From: Halomonas jincaotanensis
Lineage (GTDB): Bacteria; Pseudomonadota; Gammaproteobacteria; Pseudomonadales; Halomonadaceae
Reading direction: 5' to 3'
DNA length: 64,000 nt
Assembly (NCBI RefSeq): GCF_018448785.1
Contig: NZ_JAHCLU010000010.1
Span: forward strand, 1-64,000
Below the pieces are notes generated by a model. The model saw only the letters and a program-made list of their open reading frames with translations, was not told where the DNA came from and did not search any database. Positions 1 to 8,316 of this stretch are shown piece by piece (position 1 is the first letter of the stretch; every line of letters starts with the position of its first letter). The position numbers were made by a program, and so were the translations under genes.

Positions 1-75
1 GGCGAACCGCCAGTTGGTCGCCTGACAACCAGGGAAGCTCCACTTACGGTGCTGTCCAGTTTTACGGGTCCATTT
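1..75. mobile_element. Possible end of an IS3-like element running off the left edge
   Basis: Positions 54-73 read TG...CA on the plus strand, the terminal dinucleotides expected of an IS3-family end, and they abut the broken transposase fragment that starts near 75. The remaining 53 bases have no readable coding content. Only the outermost end would be inside the window, so the family assignment is a guess from end character and position; an unrelated junction is possible. Confidence 0.2.
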
Positions 76-1198
76 CTGAGCCACGCTCTTCCAGAATCTC
101 AAAGGCCGGAATCCAATAAACGCCGGTAGATTCCATGGCCACGTTGGTGATGTGTTGCTCGGTGAGCCAGTCGCCGAGGAAGTCGCGGGCACGCTGGCCG
201 CCACGCCCCTTGTTAAAGTCGTAGATCACCGCCTTCAATCCGGCGTAGGGCGTGCTGGCGTAGGCCCAGAGGTAGGCCCTGTGGGTTTTCTTCTTCCCCG
301 GGGCCAACATCGGTACCGGGGTCTCGTCGGCATGCAGTACTGGCTCACTGAGCAGCAGGTCACGTAAGGCATCGATCAGCGGCTGAAGCCGCACGCCGCA
401 GATGCCGACCCACTCGGCCAGGGTGGGGCGCGGAATCGGTACGCCGGCGCGGCCAAAGATCTGCTCCTGGTGATAGAGCGGCAGATGATCGGCGTATTTG
501 GCGATCAGCACCTGAGCCAGCAGGCCGGCGGTGGCTATGCCCTTGTCGATGATCTGTGCCGGTATCGGCGCCTGGGTCAGCGTTTCGCACTGGTCACAGA
601 CCCACTTGCCGCGGACATGGCGCTCGACGTGGAACACGCCCGGCGTGTCGTCGAGCTTCTCGCTGATCTCCTCGCCGATCCGCCGCCGCTGGCAACCGCA
701 GTCACAGTGCTCGCTCTCCGGGTCGTGGCGGATCTCGGTGCGCGGCAGTTCGGGAGGCAACGGCGCGCGCTTGGGCGTCTTCTTGGTCGCTGGCGGTGTC
801 GCGGGCGTAACCAGCGCCTCCAGCTCGGTCTCGATGGCGGCGATGTCGGCATCCACCCCATCGTCCAGCAGACTGATCTGCAGGAGATTGTGCTGCTCGC
901 TGCGCTTGCCGAACGCGTGGCGCTTGAGCAGCGCCAGTTCATAGGTCAGTTTCTGGTTGACCTGCTCGGTGTGACGCAGCGTCTTCTGGCTCTGCGCCAA
1001 CGCTTGATCACGTTCTTGCAGGGACGGCTCCTGCTGCTCGACCTGCGACATCAGCGTTGCCGCCAGGTGTCGGAGCTGATCGGGAGAGAGCTGGGACAGG
1101 TCGGATGGCGCGTTAATCTGGCGAGTATGCCAGCTGCCAGTGGATAGCGGGATTAGCGCATCAGCGAATAGCCTAGCGGTCGCATCTGTGCCGTTCAT
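62..1198 (-). pseudogene. Truncated IS66 TnpC transposase fused in frame to an IS110-like fragment
   Basis: The first ~344 of 378 residues are an IS66-type TnpC: an N-terminal coiled-coil region (LTYELALLKRHAFGKRSEQ), a zinc-ribbon (CDCGC near residue 165, CDQC near 200), and the start of the DDE domain with HADETP carrying the first catalytic Asp. After the typical GGQRARDFLGDW the sequence switches to LTEQHITNVAMESTGVYWIP, which is the start of an IS110-family transposase, and ends within 34 residues. The second Asp and the Glu of the IS66 catalytic triad are absent, so the protein should be inactive. The reading frame is nevertheless open throughout. The switch lies near position 166. A tnpB remnant lies directly upstream, as in IS66 elements. 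Confidence 0.85.
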
Positions 1199-1208
1199 GG
1201 CGGATGCC

Positions 1209-1364
1209 CTAGACCACCGAGATCACGCCGTCGGGGCCGAGGCGTTGCCAGGGCAACCCCTGCACCAGGGCGCTGACCTGTTCGAGCGATAACTCGACCC
1301 GGTCCCCTCGCCAGGTCGCCGCCTAGTAGAACTTGCCCTGGTTCAGTCGACGGGCACACAGCCG
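1209..1364 (-). pseudogene. IS66 TnpB C-terminal remnant with an internal stop
   Basis: Read on the minus strand, this stretch encodes RLCARRLNQGKFY, an amber codon at 1323-1325, then a segment ending LVQGLPWQRLGPDGVISVV and a stop at 1209-1211. This is the characteristic C-terminus of IS66 TnpB (the IS66 Orf2 family). The N-terminal half is missing and the amber codon interrupts the rest, so the gene is dead. Its stop lies 10 bases before the tnpC start, the normal IS66 gene order. Confidence 0.75.
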
Positions 1365-1441
1365 GTTACGAGAGTTCGAAGAACACGACTAGATGAGTGT
1401 GCCACGGTCATCTATGGACCATCTCGATAAGGAAAGTTTGC

Positions 1442-2224
1442 ATGACCAGCCTGCCCGGATATGTACTGCGAGATGAAGAGCAATGGGGAAGTCGCTTTAT
1501 CGACGTGAGAGGCATGACTTACCACACCCGGTGTCGTCTCACTGACTCAGCGAAGGGGACGAATCCGATTGTGCTGGTACATGGGTTGGGAATGTCCGGC
1601 AACTACTTTATGCCCACTGCGAAGCGACTCCCCGCCAAGGGTGCCGCCGTTTACGTGCCCGATCTACCCGGTCATGGCAAAAGCGATACACCCGAATCGC
1701 CCTTGAATGTGCTCGGCTTGGCTAATGCCCTGATCGATTGGCTGGATACCATGGGCATCGCACGAGCCGACCTGGTGGGGCATTCCATGGGGTGTCAGAT
1801 AGTGGCTGATGTGGCTGTTCGCTTCCCCAATCGGGTAAGACGCTTGGCCCTGATAGGACCGACAGTCGATCCTTCACATCGAAACATCCGCGCTCAGCTG
1901 CCTCGGGCGCTCTACGCCTGCACCTTCGAGCGGCCCGGGTTGCTCCTACATGTCATGGCTGACTATTGGCGCATGGGAACGCGACTCTGGCCCGAAGCTA
2001 TCGCCATGCTCCACGATCCTGTCATAGAGAAGCTTTCCTGCGTCGAGCAGCCAGTGTTACTGATTCGTGGCCAGCGAGATACGATCACGCCACAACGCTG
2101 GCTTGACCAAGTGAGCCAAATGACGGGGGCGGAGCGGGTAGTGATCATCCCTAAATGGGGTCATAGTGTCATTTACAGTGCGCCTGATGCGGTGGTGGCA
2201 GAGCTGCGAGCATTCTTGGGCTAG
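1442..2224 (+). CDS. Alpha/beta-hydrolase fold protein
   Basis: A 260-residue soluble hydrolase. Visible family marks are the oxyanion-hole HGLGMSG, the nucleophile elbow GHSMG, and a late Asp (RGQRDTITP) and His (WGHSVIY) that complete a Ser-Asp-His triad. The substrate cannot be told from the sequence; esterases, haloalkane-type and C-C bond hydrolases share this layout. An upstream in-frame ATG at 1397 exists, but the ATG at 1442 follows an AAGGAAAG ribosome-binding site six bases away, so it was chosen. The gene stands alone between insertion-sequence remnants and may be an acquired passenger. No signal peptide is seen. Confidence 0.8.
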   Translation: MTSLPGYVLRDEEQWGSRFIDVRGMTYHTRCRLTDSAKGTNPIVLVHGLGMSGNYFMPTAKRLPAKGAAVYVPDLPGHGKSDTPESPLNVLGLANALIDWLDTMGIARADLVGHSMGCQIVADVAVRFPNRVRRLALIGPTVDPSHRNIRAQLPRALYACTFERPGLLLHVMADYWRMGTRLWPEAIAMLHDPVIEKLSCVEQPVLLIRGQRDTITPQRWLDQVSQMTGAERVVIIPKWGHSVIYSAPDAVVAELRAFLG

Positions 2225-2261
2225 GTGTAGGGTCCCGCGTGATTGATTATCCGTTTGGTAA

Positions 2262-2540
2262 ATAGTGCTGACCGTATGGCCTGCCATTCTTTCATCGATG
2301 CGATCGGTGAAGGAGCTGCCGTTGTCAGTCAAAAAAAACGATCCGCACCTTGAACGGTGCTTTCTCGACCACGCGTTTCTTGAAGGCTCGGGCATTCGTG
2401 GCGGACTGGCTGCTTCTGACCTCCAGATACACCCAGCGCCTTGCCCGATAGATGGTCACTTACAGGTAGAGCTTCTGCTGCTCGTCGGGCATCTGGGGCA
2501 GACGCTTGGTGTCGAGGTGCACCTTGAAGGGCTTGTGTCG
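2262..2540 (-). pseudogene. IS481-type transposase relic (integrase core)
   Basis: Three reading-frame pieces on the minus strand join into a DDE integrase core: KPFKVHLDTKRLPQMPDE, then after a TAA codon VTIYRARRWVYLEV and AFKKRVVEKAPFKV, then after a slip in a run of eight T residues FLTDNGSSFTDRID. HLD-x-K-x-LP followed later by TDNG-x-x-FTDR is typical of IS481-family transposases. One nonsense codon, one frameshift and loss of both ends mark it as a relic. It lies just downstream of the hydrolase gene. Confidence 0.7.
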
Positions 2541-2575
2541 GGGGTTCTCGTCACCGCCGGCACCCTCCGAGCCAG

Positions 2576-2690
2576 CACCCGATTGCCGCTGGAGCGTATC
2601 ACTCGCGCGATCATTCCCTATCCATTGGGGCTGATCGTGATACTGCTGCTGGTGGTCTATGTCCCGATACTGCTGGATCTCTCCGGCTAA
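2576..2690 (+). pseudogene. Possible C-terminal scrap of a TRAP-type large permease
   Basis: In the plus frame ending at 2690 the last ~38 residues read LERITRAIIPYPLGLIVILL and continue into a hydrophobic VVYVP segment before the stop. This resembles the final membrane helix of a TRAP transporter large subunit (DctM family), where an xITRAxxP element precedes the last helix. Upstream the frame runs into antisense of the IS481 relic, so only the tail survives. The match is short, and a chance hydrophobic frame cannot be ruled out. Confidence 0.35.
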
Positions 2691-2700
2691 GGAAGCATTC

Positions 2701-2892
2701 ATGCATCAATCGACAAAGCTGGTTACCGCGGGTCTCGCCCTGGTAATGCTGGCAAGCTGCACCACTTATACCTACGAGGATGGCCGCAAGGAAACGGTCT
2801 GGGGCGTGCCCACCGAAGACGAAACGAAGACCCGGGAAGAACGACAGGTGGAAGGCGTGAGATATCGCGAGCCGGGAAAGATCCCCGAGTGA
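2701..2892 (+). CDS. Small predicted lipoprotein
   Basis: A 63-residue protein with a classical lipoprotein signal: positively charged start (MHQSTK), hydrophobic stretch, and lipobox LASC near residue 20, after which the mature part is polar and charged (TYTYEDGRKETVWGVPTED). The ATG at 2701 has an AAGGAAG ribosome-binding site six bases upstream; an earlier ATG at 2659 would spoil the signal peptide. The family was not recognised; it resembles the many short proteobacterial envelope lipoproteins. It converges with the methyltransferase gene on the other strand, 24 bases away. Confidence 0.65.
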   Translation: MHQSTKLVTAGLALVMLASCTTYTYEDGRKETVWGVPTEDETKTREERQVEGVRYREPGKIPE

Positions 2893-2916
2893 TCGAGTTC
2901 GACCCTTGTGAACCGC

Positions 2917-3549
2917 CTACTGCTCAGATAATGCCGATGTCTCGTGTATTGCCTGCTTCCTGAAGACAACGCTCAAGTTGTTGGCTGGCATCTCCACGAC
3001 TCGCTCCAACTTGAAGCCACGCCGTTCGGCTTCGGCCCACACGCTTTCCAGATGCCGTATTCCCCAGCGTGAATCGTGAGCCTTCAGGTCCGCATCAAAG
3101 GCCTCGTTGCTCGGCGCCGTATGACGTCCCTCTCGCTGATAGGGACCGTAAAGATACAGCACACCGTTATCTACCAACCGCTCCCCCGCACGTACCATCA
3201 AGGTCTCGGTCACGTCCCACGGCGAGATGTGCACGAGATTGATGGCGACAACGGCATCGAAACGCATTTCAGGCCAAACGCCCATTACGTCAAGCGCGAT
3301 CGGCTCGCGAAGATTCGCCAACCGAACGTCATCGCGCCATGCTGCAATGGAGGCAAGCGCTTGGGGCGCCGGGTCGCTGGGCTGCCATGCCCAGCCTGGC
3401 ATGGCACGGGCACAATGCACGGCATGCTCGCCACTGCCGCTTGCCACCTCGAGTACGCGAGCCGTCTCAGGGAGGACTTGCACAAGCACCTCGAGAATAG
3501 GCTGGCGATTGCGCACCGCGGCAGGGCTTTGTAGACGGGGATCGCTCAT
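2917..3549 (-). CDS. SAM-dependent methyltransferase, DUF938/METTL26 (UPF0585) family
   Basis: A 210-residue class I methyltransferase-like protein. It opens with RLQSPAAVRNRQPILEVL, the usual N-terminus of UPF0585/DUF938 proteins, followed by the SAM-binding motif VLEVASGSGEHAVHCA and later INLVHISPWDVT and LYLYGPYQREG. Molecular function is not established for this family. The start at 3549 was chosen because GAGG lies six bases upstream; the longer open frame adds an arginine/proline-rich stretch antisense to the basic tail of RluF and is not credible. Confidence 0.85.
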   Translation of the reverse strand: MSDPRLQSPAAVRNRQPILEVLVQVLPETARVLEVASGSGEHAVHCARAMPGWAWQPSDPAPQALASIAAWRDDVRLANLREPIALDVMGVWPEMRFDAVVAINLVHISPWDVTETLMVRAGERLVDNGVLYLYGPYQREGRHTAPSNEAFDADLKAHDSRWGIRHLESVWAEAERRGFKLERVVEMPANNLSVVFRKQAIHETSALSEQ

Positions 3550-3583
3550 TGGGCGCCTCATGGCCTGGTGGTTTCGGAAAGCA

Positions 3584-4603
3584 CTACTTCCTGCCCCTTG
3601 GTTTGCGACGTGGGCCACCAGCTTGCTGACGGGGTCCCGGCGAGCGGGAAGTCCTCGCCGATTTGCGGAGCTTAGCCTTGCCGGCCGGCGTCGCCTTGGT
3701 ATGGACCTTGTCAGGATGTGTCGTACCGGCCGCCCTGCGCTTCGACGCCTTACCGGCGGTGGATTTTCCGCCTTCGCCCCGGCGGGGTGTGCCACGCTTC
3801 TGCGCACTCTGCTTGCCGGGACTTTTTTTGTGGCCCTTGTCTTTAGTGGACTGGCGGCCGTTGCCCTGGACCTGGGAAGAGGAGTGCTCCGTCAGGGAAA
3901 GGATCCTCGTCACCTCTTTTGACGTTAGGTCCCGCCAGTCCCCCGGCGCCAGCCCCTTGAGTGACACGTTCATGATGCGGATGCGCTCAAGTTTCACGAC
4001 GTCATAGCCGAACACCTCGCACATGCGTCGGATCTGGCGATTCAGCCCCTGGACCAGGGTGATGTTGAAGATGAACCGAGACTCTTTGACCACCCGGCAC
4101 TCGCGGGTGACTTCACCCAGGATCAGCACACCTGCGCCCATGCCGGCGATGAAGTCATCGGTGATTGGCTTGTTGACGGTGACCCGATACTCCTTCTCGT
4201 GGTGGTTGCTCGCTCGCAGAATGCGGTTGACCAGGTCGCCGTTGTTGGTCAGGAAAATCAGCCCCTGGGAATCCTTGTCCAGCCGGCCGATGGGGAAGAT
4301 CCGAACGCCATGCTTGACGAAGTCGACGATATTGGCCTTCTCGCTGGGCTCGGTGGTGCTGACGATGCCCACCGGCTTGTTGAGGGCGATGAACACCAGG
4401 TCCTCTTCTTCCAGTTCCAGCGGCTCAACAACCTGGCCGTTAACCTTGACCACGCTGCCTGGAAAAACCTGGTCACCAGGGGTGGCGCGCTTGCCGTCGA
4501 CATGGACATTGCCCAGCTCGATATACCGGTCCGCTTCTCGCCGTGAGCACAGCCCGCTCTCGCTGATGTACTTGTTGATCCGTTTCGAGGGCTGGTATGG
4601 CAT
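3584..4603 (-). CDS. rluF: 23S rRNA pseudouridine synthase, RluF-type (RluB/E/F subfamily)
   Basis: A 339-residue pseudouridine synthase. An N-terminal S4 RNA-binding domain ([20 protein letters not shown]) precedes the RsuA-type catalytic domain with the catalytic Asp in [20 protein letters not shown] and the late motif [15 protein letters not shown]. This fits RluF, which modifies U2604 of 23S rRNA in E. coli. After about residue 240 the protein carries a ~100-residue low-complexity tail very rich in Lys, Arg, Gly and Pro, probably an RNA-binding extension. The start at 4603 begins directly before the S4 domain. Subfamily assignment is from motifs, so RluB or RluE specificity is not fully excluded. 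Confidence 0.85.
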   Translation of the reverse strand: MPYQPSKRINKYISESGLCSRREADRYIELGNVHVDGKRATPGDQVFPGSVVKVNGQVVEPLELEEEDLVFIALNKPVGIVSTTEPSEKANIVDFVKHGVRIFPIGRLDKDSQGLIFLTNNGDLVNRILRASNHHEKEYRVTVNKPITDDFIAGMGAGVLILGEVTRECRVVKESRFIFNITLVQGLNRQIRRMCEVFGYDVVKLERIRIMNVSLKGLAPGDWRDLTSKEVTRILSLTEHSSSQVQGNGRQSTKDKGHKKSPGKQSAQKRGTPRRGEGGKSTAGKASKRRAAGTTHPDKVHTKATPAGKAKLRKSARTSRSPGPRQQAGGPRRKPRGRK

Positions 4604-4799
4604 GGGGCGCGTCCGGGACGAGAATGGCAAGGACCGCAGTCGGGCGGTACCTTTCCCGGCAGTGTAAGGGGTGGCTCGCCTGACCACCAGCGGATCCAGA
4701 GGGCCCGCCAAGGCTATCGCCGCTGGCAGTAACCCTCGAGGCGGTTCCGGCGACAGTTCCGGACCGGGAAGACTCCATGGCGCCAGGCGTGTCGGGGCC

Positions 4800-5117
4800 T
4801 TATGGCAGAATCCCCGCCAGTCGGCTCGACAGCACGTGCTGCCCCTCGATGGCCATCAGCAACGCCAGGAACATCAGTACGCCGGGCGGCACCAGCACTG
4901 CCAGTATCAGCGCCAGGCGCTCCCAGACCAGGTGCATGAAGACCGCCATGATCAGGCCCGCCTTAAGCAGCATGAACAGGGTGATCAGGAACCACTTCAG
5001 GTACCCCTCGAGGCCCGACACGTCCACCAGGTAGGAGAACACGCTCAATACGAAGAGCAGGAACCATACCCAGAGGTAGGTGCCGAGGGGATGTTGCTGA
5101 CTGTTGTCGCTTGCCAT
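4800..5117 (-). CDS. Cytochrome c oxidase subunit IV (caa3-type, small membrane subunit)
   Basis: A 105-residue protein with three predicted membrane helices and the family-typical [31 protein letters not shown] and [12 protein letters not shown]. This is the prokaryotic COX4 family, a structural subunit of heme-copper oxidases. It is the last gene of the oxidase operon, 21 bases after the subunit III gene. The ATG at 5117 sits after GGAGG; the adjacent GTG at 5118-5120 is the alternative start. Confidence 0.85.
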   Translation of the reverse strand: MASDNSQQHPLGTYLWVWFLLFVLSVFSYLVDVSGLEGYLKWFLITLFMLLKAGLIMAVFMHLVWERLALILAVLVPPGVLMFLALLMAIEGQHVLSSRLAGILP

Positions 5118-5138
5118 CACGACCTCCGGGCTCGCGCC

Positions 5139-5849
5139 TCACCATAGATAGAAGAATGCGAAGATGAAGACCCAGACCAGGTCGACGAAGTGCCAGTAGA
5201 GGCCAAGGTTTTCGACCATCTCGTAGCGACCGCGACGACCGGTCAAGAATCCCGGTTTCTCCTCGTCCAGGGAGCCGCGCCACACCTTGGCCGCCATGAT
5301 CACCAGGCAGAGCACGCCGATGGTGACATGGGTGCCATGAAAACCGGTGATCAGGAAGAAGCTTGCACCGAATTGCTCCGCTCCCCAGGGGTTGCCCCAG
5401 GGACGCACCCCTTTATGGATAAGCTCGGTCCACTCGAAGGCCTGCATACCCACGAAGCTGGCCCCGAGCAGGGCGGTGACGATCAGCAGGACACCGGTAG
5501 CCACACGCCGGCGTTCATAGCCGAACTTGACCGCCAGGGCCATGGTGCCGCTACTGCTGATCAGGATGAAGGTCATGATGGCGATCAACAGCAGCGGTAT
5601 GTCCTGCCCCCCGACATGCAGGGCGAAGATCTCGCTGGCATTGGGCCAGGGATCCACGGCGGTAATACGAACCGTCATGTAGCCGACCAGGAAGCAGGCG
5701 AAGATGAAGATATCGCTGAGCAGGAAGGCCCACATCATGACCTTGCCCCAAGGGACTTCCTTGAAGGCTCGCTGGTCGGAACCGAAATCACGAACCATTC
5801 CCCGCAGTGCGGTCTCTGTGAAGGGGTCGCGCAAGGTGGAATCAACCAT
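5139..5849 (-). CDS. ctaE: Cytochrome c oxidase subunit III
   Basis: A 236-residue membrane protein of the COX3 family. Visible marks are the N-terminal FGSDQRAFKEVPWGKVMMWAF, the helix with GMQAFEWTELI, ITGFHGTHVTIGVLCLV, and the C-terminal LYWHFVDLVWVFIFAFFYLW. Subunit III supports proton uptake and stability of the catalytic core. The start at 5849 follows a strong AGGAGG site; the longer frame overlaps the neighbouring subunit-III-like gene. It lies 14 bases after that gene in the operon. Confidence 0.9.
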   Translation of the reverse strand: MVDSTLRDPFTETALRGMVRDFGSDQRAFKEVPWGKVMMWAFLLSDIFIFACFLVGYMTVRITAVDPWPNASEIFALHVGGQDIPLLLIAIMTFILISSSGTMALAVKFGYERRRVATGVLLIVTALLGASFVGMQAFEWTELIHKGVRPWGNPWGAEQFGASFFLITGFHGTHVTIGVLCLVIMAAKVWRGSLDEEKPGFLTGRRGRYEMVENLGLYWHFVDLVWVFIFAFFYLW

Positions 5850-5863
5850 GGAGTGCTCCTCCT

Positions 5864-6526
5864 TCAGGTCGTCAGCAAGAGGCCGAACAGCAGAGCCCAG
5901 ACCAGCAGCAGGAAATGCCAGTAGAGCGCGCAGAGTTCGACGCCGGCGCACAGCCAGGCCGCATCGGCATTGCCGTGTAACCTGGCCAGCACCCGCGTCC
6001 AGGCCATCAGCCCCCCCAGCAGGTGCGCCCCGTGCAGAGCGGTCAGCAGGTAGAAGAAGGCATTGGCCGGGTTCGCCACCAGGTAGTAGCCGGCCGCCTC
6101 GAGCTGTTGCCAGGCCAGCAGTTGGCCGGCCAGGAAGGCCAGGGTGAAGCCGCCACCCGCGGCCAGCAGTTGGCGTAAGCGTCGTGCCTGGTCACGGGCT
6201 GCAGCACGCCAGGCCAACTGCAGGGCCAGGCTGGCCAGTACCAGGGCCGTGCTGTTCGCCCAGAGCAGGCCCGGTACCGGCATGGAGCGCCAGTCCGCCC
6301 CCATCTCCATGCGCATCAGGTAGGCGCTCACGGTCAGGGCGAAGACCGAGGTCACCACCGCCAGAAAGGCCAGCAGCCCCACCCGCGGTGCGGTAAAGCC
6401 AGCGGGAAGGGGTGCCGACTGCGGTCCCGACGCCGCGACCCAGGGCCGTTCGGCGATCGACTGGCGCAACAGCCAGCCGACAAGGGCCGCCATCATCGCC
6501 ACGATCAGGATCAGGCTCACGGTCAT
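5864..6526 (-). CDS. Second cytochrome c oxidase subunit III-like protein
   Basis: A 220-residue polytopic membrane protein that also belongs to the COX3 fold: it has the helix LLTALHGAHLLGGLMAW and the C-terminal ALYWHFLLLVWALLFGLLL, matching the HGxHxxxGxxxL and YWHFxxLVW signatures of subunit III. It starts with a short extra helix and lacks the long N-terminal segment of CtaE. Its start overlaps the CtaD stop (ATGA), so the two are translationally coupled. Its separate role beside CtaE is not known; it may replace or supplement subunit III in this oxidase. Confidence 0.8.
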   Translation of the reverse strand: MTVSLILIVAMMAALVGWLLRQSIAERPWVAASGPQSAPLPAGFTAPRVGLLAFLAVVTSVFALTVSAYLMRMEMGADWRSMPVPGLLWANSTALVLASLALQLAWRAAARDQARRLRQLLAAGGGFTLAFLAGQLLAWQQLEAAGYYLVANPANAFFYLLTALHGAHLLGGLMAWTRVLARLHGNADAAWLCAGVELCALYWHFLLLVWALLFGLLLTT

Positions 6527-8313
6527 GCGTCACCTCCCCGCCCAGCGTCGGGCTCACGCTCCACCGCCTGGGGCGGCACGTTCTGGGGAATGAAGTCCGC
6601 CTTCACCCCAGGCACGCTGTAGTCGTAGGGCCAGCGATAGACCACCGGAAGTTCTTCGCCGAAATTGCCATGGCGCGGCGGAGTGTGTGGCGTCTGCCAC
6701 TCCAGGGTGGTGGCCTGCCAGGGATTGGGGCCCGACTCGCGGCCGTGTCGCAGGCTCCAGGCCAGGTTGAACAGGAATAACAGCTGGGCGAAGGCGACGA
6801 TGAAGGCGGCCACCGTGATGCCTGCGTTCAGGGCCTGGACCGAGTCGGAGATGAAGGTCGTTTCGCCGAAGGCATAGTAGCGCCTCGGAACGCCCTCCAG
6901 CCCGATGAAGTGCATCGGATAGAAGATGGCATAGGTGCCCAGAAAGGTGACCCAGAAATGAATCTTGCCCAGAGTATCGTCGAGCAGGCGACCCGTGATC
7001 TTGGGATACCAGTGATAGATGGCACCGAAGATCACCAGGATGGGCGCCACGGCCATCACCATATGGAAGTGCCCGACGACAAAATAGGTATCGGAGAGCG
7101 GCACGTCCACGGTGACATTGCCCAGGAAGAGCCCACTCAAACCGCCGTTGAGAAAGGTGAACAGGAAACCGATGGCAAACAGCATGGGCACGGTAAAGCG
7201 AATATTGCCCTGCCAGAGGGTCAGTACCCAGTTGTACACCTTGATCGCCGTGGGCACGGCGATGATCAGGGTCGTGGTGGCAAAGAGGAAGCCGAAGTAG
7301 GGGCTCATGCCACTGACATACATGTGATGGGCCCAGACCACGAAGCTCAGCGCCCCGATGATGATGATCGCCCAGACCATCATGCGATAGCCGAAGATGT
7401 TCTTGCGTGCATGGGTGGCAATCAGGTCGGAGACGATGCCGAAGGCCGGCAGCGCCACGATATAGACCTCGGGATGGCCGAAGAACCAGAACAGGTGCTG
7501 GAAGAGCAAGGGACTCCCCCCCTGGTGCTCTGTCCCCCCCTCCGCCGCGAACATCTCCGGCATGAAGAAGCTGGTACCGACCAGACGGTCCATTAGCATC
7601 ATGAGCACTGCCACAAAGAGTGCCGGAAAGGCCAGCAGGGCCATCACCGTGGCCATGAAGATCCCCCAGATCGTCAGCGGCAGGCGCATCAAGGTCAGGC
7701 CCCGGGTGCGCGCCTGGAGCACCGTCACCACATAGTTGAGCCCGCCCATGGTGAAGCCGACGATGAACACCGCCAGCGACACCAGCATCAGCACGATGCC
7801 GGCGTCGATACCCGGGGTCCCCGGGCTGATCGCCTGGGGTGGATAGAGGGTCCAGCCCGCGCCGGTACTGCCGTCGGCCACGAAGAAGCCTGCCACCAGG
7901 ATCAGTACCGACACCAGGTAGACCCAGTAGCTGAGCATGTTGAGGTAAGGGAAGGCCATGTCGCGGGCGCCGCACATCAGCGGTATCAGGTAATTGCCGA
8001 ACCCGCCCAGGAAGATGGCGGTGAGCAGGTAGACCACCATGATCATGCCGTGCATGGTCATGAACTGCAGGTAGCTGCCCGGATCGAGGAGGGAAAGGCT
8101 ATTGGGAAACCCCAGTTGCAGGCGCATCAGCAGCGACAGGACCAAGGCCACCAGGCCGATCGCCGTGGCGGTCAGGCCGTACTGGATGGCGATGACCTTG
8201 GCGTCCTGGCTCCATACATACTTGCTGATGAAGCCCCGGGCATGGGGCAGCTCCATTTCCTCCACTTCGGCGGGTGGGGCGTAGCGACTGGCATCGTACT
8301 CGCGCTCGGCCAT
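6523..8313 (-). CDS. ctaD: Cytochrome c oxidase subunit I (A-type heme-copper oxidase)
   Basis: A 596-residue catalytic subunit that reduces O2 to water while pumping protons across the inner membrane. Seen in order: YLQFMTMHGMIMVVYLL (heme a ligand region), GGFGNYLIPLMCGARDMAFP (D-channel entry Asp), WFFGHPEVYIVALPAFGI (CuB His, cross-linked Tyr, and the Glu of A1-type oxidases), FVVWAHHMYVSG (CuB histidines), and YFVVGHFHMVMAV (two axial heme histidines). The N-terminus has an extra cytoplasmic leader. GAGGAG six bases upstream supports the start. Its neighbours place it in a caa3-type oxidase that takes electrons from cytochrome c. Confidence 0.95.
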   Translation of the reverse strand: MAEREYDASRYAPPAEVEEMELPHARGFISKYVWSQDAKVIAIQYGLTATAIGLVALVLSLLMRLQLGFPNSLSLLDPGSYLQFMTMHGMIMVVYLLTAIFLGGFGNYLIPLMCGARDMAFPYLNMLSYWVYLVSVLILVAGFFVADGSTGAGWTLYPPQAISPGTPGIDAGIVLMLVSLAVFIVGFTMGGLNYVVTVLQARTRGLTLMRLPLTIWGIFMATVMALLAFPALFVAVLMMLMDRLVGTSFFMPEMFAAEGGTEHQGGSPLLFQHLFWFFGHPEVYIVALPAFGIVSDLIATHARKNIFGYRMMVWAIIIIGALSFVVWAHHMYVSGMSPYFGFLFATTTLIIAVPTAIKVYNWVLTLWQGNIRFTVPMLFAIGFLFTFLNGGLSGLFLGNVTVDVPLSDTYFVVGHFHMVMAVAPILVIFGAIYHWYPKITGRLLDDTLGKIHFWVTFLGTYAIFYPMHFIGLEGVPRRYYAFGETTFISDSVQALNAGITVAAFIVAFAQLLFLFNLAWSLRHGRESGPNPWQATTLEWQTPHTPPRHGNFGEELPVVYRWPYDYSVPGVKADFIPQNVPPQAVEREPDAGRGGDA

Positions 8314-8316
8314 GGT

